Shown: piece after piece, positions 57,710 through 64,000 of the stretch
How the letters are laid out: every line of letters starts with the position of its first letter
Position numbering within the stretch: the stretch's first letter is position 1
Notes under the pieces: model-generated
The model's input: the letters and a program-made list of their open reading frames with translations, nothing else
Told to the model about the DNA's origin: nothing
The model's database searches: none
Origin: Dryomyza anilis
Lineage: Eukaryota > Arthropoda > Insecta > Diptera > Dryomyzidae
Direction of reading: 5' to 3'
DNA: 64,000 nucleotides
Assembly: GCA_951804985.1 (NCBI GenBank)
Contig: OX638130.1
Coordinates: 113,907,593-113,971,592 of the forward strand
Translations under genes and position numbers: made by a program

Positions 57710-60700
57710 GACGGTTGACTAACATTTACTCTTTTAATAATTTTAGTCTCTATGCATGCTCTAATTTTTGCGAATATTCTAGTTTTTATGTATTTAGCTC
57801 TTTGCTCTCTGTACTAATTATGCCATTGCGTACTCTCCCCGTTAAACATCTGTTCTAGTATATGCGCTCTTTTTTTGTTGTTGTTTTATTTTATGTCACT
57901 CTCATGGGCACTCTTTAGATTCTTTAGACATCTCTTTATGAACAGCTGTTTTTTTGTACCCTACGCTTAGAAATATTGGTATACAAACCGATTAGTATTT
58001 AATTTTAAGTTAAAAAAATTAAAATAATATAAAAAAAAAATCAGTAATTTTATAAAATTGACTTTCGATGGAAATTCTATAATTGGTCAAAAGAAAAAAA
58101 AAAGAAACGAATTCGTTCCCGATTGAAATTGAATTTTATTTATAAATACAAATTTTAATTGAATTGAAAATTAAAATTCAGTGTAATTGAATTATTATAA
58201 TTCGATTTTTATCGATTGGTAGAACATGTCCAATTTATTAGTATTTGAAAATTTTGAATTTTATAAAATTGCTATAGAAATTTAGGAATTCCTCTATGTT
58301 TTGATATAAAGAATGTAGAAAAATATTATAAAACATATCAGTTTTATTCTTGAATTTCGTATTTGTTGAAAATGCATTTAAACATAATATCCAAATTTCA
58401 AATATATAATTTATAGATGAGAAATATAATTATGATAAAAACTGTATACAATTAGGAGATTAACTAAGCTAATATATGATTGATGCCTAATTTGATACAA
58501 ACGCACTAGTTTTGTCCTTCTGTATTTTTTTTTTAATATTTTTATGTAGGTATTTTAATAGTTTGTAAAATTACATTTTTGGCAACTATATTTACGTGAT
58601 TTTCACATAAAAACTAAATTTGTCAGTAATACAGTGTTTCCTAATCAATTTAGAAAATTGTTGAGCAAACTAAATTGAATTAATTGGAATGACTGCAAAC
58701 AAACAGATGGTAAATCGATTAATTACCGTAATGAAAACCCGACAATTAAGTTTAGTCTTTAAATTTAGACAAACTCGCACACATCCTATATACGAATTTA
58801 CAACTTTTTATGCTATTGATATGAATTCCCTTATTATAATATATTTTTTATAATGTCTAAAATAACCATAAAAATGTATTAACTCTTTAAATTATAAAAG
58901 AAAACGTTGCTTAAATAAAATAATAAATAAAGTTTTTAGAAAATCAAATATTATAAAAACTATTTACACTATACACACAAATTTTGTATTAAATTATAAA
59001 AATAAACTATTCAATAAAACACATTTTTCTCTGTAGAGTATAGTTTACCAACGCTCACATTTATTATAATAATAATTTTCTTTAGCCATTTTAAATCTTC
59101 ATAAATTACTTAATATGTATAACTTTCTCTATGCTATAATTTCAATAAATTTTTTTCAATTTGTTCTTGCACATATCTTTAGTTTTTTTATTTTGAAGTA
59201 TTATAATTTATAATTATGTTTTTTTATAATTAATATTCATTGCATGCACTTATAAGCTATTATATTGGTAACACTTGCTCAATATGTATAATTTGGTTTA
59301 CGAAAATTATTTTTCTGTATTGTAATTAACATCAATTTCGGCTTTTTTTTTTGTTCTTCGAAGCATTTAGTACATTTATCATGAAAATATATATATATAT
59401 ATTTTTTAGTGTTGTGATTGTTTTTACACAATTGTAATTCTTATAGATTTGTTATAATTTAATTTTTTATGTTTTACAATTTCTTTTAAGCAGTTATTTT
59501 TTGTATCACTAAGTTTCATTAATTCTGGGAGCCATCAGAATGTAATCATAACAAAACATTGAACTTTATCAAATTGTTTTTAATTCATTTGAAATTTTTT
59601 TACGGTGTATGCATCGATAAGAAATTTTTGTGGGGGTCTCTCAAAGTGTGTGTCTAATCATTAACTTTTATGCCTACTTTCGGTATTTCGAAACGAATGA
59701 CACACAGTGTGCCCAAACGTTCTAAAAACGGGTGAAATTTATTATTTTTGGAACCACTTCACTGATTTTAAAAAGGCAAAATTTAATGTATAAAGAATTC
59801 TTGAGAGAATTTAAGTTTTGAAACTTAAGTTTTATATCTTTAATGGTTATGCAGATCAAATCATTAAAATTGAGATTTTTTTTTCTGAAAAATCTTTCAA
59901 AAATTGTTAAAAATCCAAAAGTTTATTGATTTTAAAAATTCTTCTTTTTATGAAAAGCTTACATTAAGGTCTAAAGAAAATTTGACCACTTGAGAATATA
60001 TCTTGTTTAGTTTTTAAGATATGGACATGAACATAGTTTTTTAAAAATTTTTATTATATATTTTGTCTATAAAATACTTTTAAATTTATAAAATTGGTTG
60101 TGTGGATCCGAAAATTATGTATTTCAATCGATTTTAGAGCGTTTAGACGCACTTTGCGAAAATTGCTGTACAAATTGAATTTCATGTAATTTAACTTTAT
60201 AAATATTGAACGTTGTTGAAAATTTTGTCACTGCCGTCTAAAAGTTATTCGATTCGAATTAGAGAAAGAGGCACTTAACGAAATGAACACGAATTTGTAA
60301 AAAAATTAGCAATTCCAGTGAATGAATTTTTTTAATTTAACAAAATAAAGAAGTCAAAAAATACAGTCATTGGAATTTCTGACACATTTTGACAAATCCG
60401 TTTCGTTTTACGTTATAAGTTAAGAGTTAATTTCCAGAATACATACCATATGTTGTTAGCATGTAGGGTTAATACTGGAAAATCCAAAAATATGAAAACC
60501 ATACGAGTCAACTGTGTCTTTTGTCATTTTGAAACGGTTTCATTTATGTTTTTATATAATGCATATTAGGTACTTTAGATAGAGTTTTGAAATGCATTGC
60601 ATTATAAAAATATTTAAATGTATACTTTTTAGTAGCATGCAATATTGTACTTTATATAAATTTAAATTTTATTTTCAGGTAATGGTGGGATATTTAATAA

Positions 60701-62639
60701 GAATTTTAAGGTTTATCCTTTGGAAAACTGAAATGAATGATTCTTTGTTTTTTTTAGTTGTTGTTTTTTTTGCATTGTGACAATAATGATAAACAATTTT
60801 AAATAAATACTAAATTAATTATAATTTATGTTTTAGCCTTTAGCCTACTTAACTAATATATTAGAGTAAAGTTTACGAACAAACACCGATTTAGAATATT
60901 TGATGAGTCAAAATGTAGCTATGCATTTAAAGATTTTTTAAATCAATTAGTAGGTGTTTATATTATATAGGAATATATATATATATAAAAATTATGCTAA
61001 TAATGAGTACTATAAACACTTAAAAAAATATTTAATAATTAAATTTCGCATATAGAAAGAACTATTCAAAATATTCGCATAAATAGGCTTTGTAAAAGGT
61101 ATTTTTTTTATCAAGTTCACACCTACTAACATTTTGATTAATTTTAAAACACATATTAAACAAATATTTATTACTTTATACAAAATACATTGGCTAAGCT
61201 AAGAGTATCACAAAAAATAACTATTTTTTAAAAATACTTTAATACTTATTATAGAGTTTTTTGTTTGAATTTTATAAAATATAATAATGCGAAATGCAAT
61301 TTTTGTTTAAGTTTTTTTTAATAGTTTTAGAATCACATAGTTTGTTCAAAACCCGCAGTTGTTTGTTTTGTCAGAAGAAAAACCACATTTAAATTTTGAT
61401 TATTTTTTATACAGTTTGATATTTATTTTTGTAGCTGAGCATTTTTGCAAATCTTATTTAATTTTATGTAATTTATTTTGTTTTTAATTTAACAAATTTC
61501 TTTTAATTAAAAACTGCTTCCTGTTGCTCTAATTTCTTTTTAATTCTCAGTTTTGTGTTTTTTTTTTAAATGTTTTTGCTTCAAAATATTTTTTCGAAAA
61601 TATGTTTTAACAATTTTGTAAATGTTTTATTATTTTTGTTATTACTTTTAAATATATATATGGTATATTTTATGTATTTGTTTAACACTTAAGCAGTTTG
61701 AAACACCATCAAACAACATGAGGAAACAGTCTTTCTAGCCAGGTACCTATAAGATGCAAAGGCAAAATAGTCTTTCAATGCATTTTCTGTAAGTAAAATT
61801 TGGGCACAAAAGAAAAAAAAAATAATTGAAAATAAAATTTGGAAAATTTTAAATAATTAAAACCAAAAACAGAAATCATTAAAGTTTTATAAATTACCTG
61901 TTGTTTTAAAGTAACTGTGCTTATTATATGGTACTATACTATTATTGTCTATAAACTAGGCTATTTTTGCTGTTCTTTTCACTAAACTTAAAAAATTATT
62001 GAGTATTTCTAAAAATTGCTTTTTCTAAATATTTCTTCATGTTAATACCTACTATTGATTATAATCAGGGATTGAAACCGTAATCGTAATAGTTCGATAT
62101 TCATTAAAACACACCCAGAAAAAATTCCCCTCAAATCCTCAAATTGGTCAATAGGACAATTATTGATTTAATAGTATACAATAAATAAATCTTTTCATAT
62201 AAACTCAATGGCAATGTTATTTAAAAATCTGAAAATAACGATGACCGATAGAAACCAGTATATGTTTAATACCGAGGTTCCCTTCTCGACACATTCCTTC
62301 GAAGAACGTGGATGTCACGGGCACGTATGAACACTCAGAAAAAAATCCCATAGTCCCATCAGTCCATAGGACCATTATTGATTTAATAATATACAAAAAA
62401 GAAATATTTTTCTTATAAACTCAATGAAAATGTCATGGTCTTTTGTAGTATTTAATGGTATTTACCAATTAATGTAATAATTTATCCTATGTTCATAATG
62501 AATAATTTTACATGTTCTTGCGAACATATACAGGGCGTTTGGTTCATCGATATCAAAATTTAGGGGATATATCTCAAATAAAAAAAGAAAATGTAAATTA
62601 AAAATATTTTTAATATTTCACTCAGTTTGAGGTACAGCG
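57710..62639. other. Long AT-rich region without recognised genes
   Basis: About 5 kb with no coding frame above noise. A fragment 'taccctacgc' at about 57957 resembles the start of the dispersed repeat at 51678. Near 62104-62215 and 62331-62437 a block ('cagaaaaaa.tccc', 'attgatttaata.tatacaa') is duplicated. No RNA gene was recognised. Confidence 0.5.
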
Positions 62640-63229
62640 TCCCGAGTGGAAATTGATTAAGGTTAGCCTTATGACGCATCCGTACCTGATCAGAATACGA
62701 TAAGGCATCCCTACCAAAGGCCATCTGAAATCATTCTGATCAGTGTCGACTAGGGTAATCCTAATTTCACGTAAGACAACCTGATCCACCCTTCATAAAA
62801 ATGTCGGATCTAAAGCCTACTCTCAATGGAACCTCATGTGACACTTATAATATGATCGAGAGACCTTTTATAATAAAAATTATTCTAATGAATAAGTGCT
62901 GATCTCAAAAGCAAAAAAAATCAAATTATCAATATTTTTAGAATTTTGAAATATCTCATAATGCAAAACTTATTGAGACGACTTCCTCACAAAGTGCTCG
63001 AATTTGATACATGCAGTTTCAGAAGAATTTAAATATACATCATCGATGGATATAAGGTTAGGAAAAGGGTACGATAAGGAAGCCTGATCAGGCAACGTGA
63101 TCACGATAGCAAGTTCGAAAAGCGTCACGTTTTGAATCAGACACTGATGTGAACCACTGATCATTACCTTATTTAAATTCAAGCAGCCTAATCAGACAAT
63201 GATCGCATCCTGAATAAACTTCCACTCGG
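62640..63229. mobile_element. MITE-like element with CCGAGTGGAA ends
   Basis: The left end CCGAGTGGAAATTGATTAAGG and the inverted right end CCGAGTGGAAGTTTATTCAGG agree at about 17 of 21 positions. The interior is richer in G and C than the surroundings, carries many TGATCA/CTGATC motifs and encodes nothing. No clear target duplication was seen, so the superfamily is open. Confidence 0.6.
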
Positions 63230-63853
63230 TGTATCACATCTTCGAACTCCATAATGTCTTCCTTTTTAAAATGTACGTAAAGTTCAAATTTACAAAAATT
63301 AAAATTCAAATTTCACTTTGTCTTTGATTTCGTTACGGATTACCCCATTTTTTTTAATTTATAATAATAGACCAGTTCATTCGCAGAATTTTTTTACCAA
63401 ACACAGTTATTGTAGCCTGTTAAGAAATGCTGCAGAAATAATTAAACAGTCGCGGATCTGGTGATTTGGTGATTGAAATTAAAAAAGTATTATGTTTGTA
63501 AATATGATAAAAAATATGTTTTGTGAAGTAATCTGATCATTTTAATAAATGCTTAAAATTATTTCACGATTATTTCGATTTTTTTTTATTAATTTCAACC
63601 ACAAAATCACGAGACCCGCCACTGTTTAATGTTGTCTGTAGCATAACATATTTGTTTAAAATCACTGTAATTGGTTAAAAAGTACTGGAAATGAACTGGT
63701 CTACCATTATAAATTAGAAAAAATGGTGTGATCAGTATGAAATTTTGAGAAAATTAATGACAAAGTAAAAATTTTGATTTTTATTTTTGTAAATTTCCAC
63801 TCTACGAACATTTCAAAAAGGAAGAAACCAAGGGTTTCGAAGATGTCATATAC
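63230..63853. repeat. Large imperfect palindrome, about 620 bp
   Basis: The left arm (63230 to about 63510) matches the reverse complement of the right arm (about 63560-63853), at an estimated 70-80%. Shared blocks in order are 'catcttcgaa', 'tcttccttttt', 'aaatttacaaaaat', 'actttgtc', 'aatttataat', 'tagaccagttcatt', 'attaaacagt', 'gtgatttngtgnttgaaattaa'. It directly abuts the MITE-like element. Confidence 0.75.
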
Positions 63854-64000
63854 AATTGGTAAGGTAATTTAACTGTCTAAAATATGAGTGACAAATTGAT
63901 ATTCATTTATCAAAACATGATATCGTCACTGTCATGCCAAAGGGGCGAATGTACATTATTAAAAATGTTGGGAAATCAAATTTTAAAATTTGAAGTGCTT

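Noticed and set aside
1..64000. CRISPR arrays, operons, bacterial promoters
   Set aside because: Repeats present are tandem or transposon-derived with no regular unique spacers, and the genes are intron-containing eukaryotic genes.

Overview
The window is nuclear DNA of an insect, most likely a higher (brachyceran) fly. The evidence is the low GC content, GT-AG introns, a cyclin D exon and a lava-lamp-like golgin of fly type, CAG/CAA-rich coding sequence, and typical insect transposons (Ty3/gypsy, Tc1/mariner/IS630-like, hAT-like, a tRNA-derived SINE). A tephritid is plausible, but that is an inference. No bacterial features are present.

Three protein-coding genes are visible, all on the minus strand. 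From right to left: (1) a cytosolic L-asparaginase with C-terminal ankyrin repeats (five exons, 37876-40945; its extreme 5' end is not found); (2) a very large coiled-coil Golgi protein, best matched to lava lamp, with six exons (18464-33366) that join in frame into a complete 3497-residue protein; (3) the first coding exon of cyclin D (12428-13048), which ends at a splice donor inside the cyclin box. The rest of cyclin D lies beyond the left edge, so 1-12427 is read as its first intron. They are three independent housekeeping or cell-growth genes, with no sign of an operon-like relation.

Layout: 1-12.4 kb is cyclin D intron with tandem AT-rich repeats, an ATCGAT-rich array and a few islands of higher complexity. 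13-18.4 kb is the CycD-golgin interval. 18.4-33.4 kb is the golgin gene. 33.4-37.9 kb is intergenic and carries a 682-bp hAT-like element with an exact 8-bp target duplication. 37.9-41 kb is the asparaginase. 41.4-46.4 kb is an apparently intact Ty3/gypsy-type retrotransposon with unusually short (106 bp), nearly identical LTRs and a 1500-codon gag-pol frame. 46.4-64 kb has no recognisable host gene and is a graveyard of mobile DNA: mariner-like composites, a foldback derivative, a SINE with a 15-bp target duplication, a short perfect hairpin, dispersed 'ataccctac' repeats, AT tandem arrays and a 620-bp imperfect palindrome at the right edge.

No wholly new biological system could be demonstrated. 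The most interesting items are the short-LTR retroelement, the foldback and composite transposons, the SINE, the large right-edge palindrome and the repeated short linear motifs inside the golgin.
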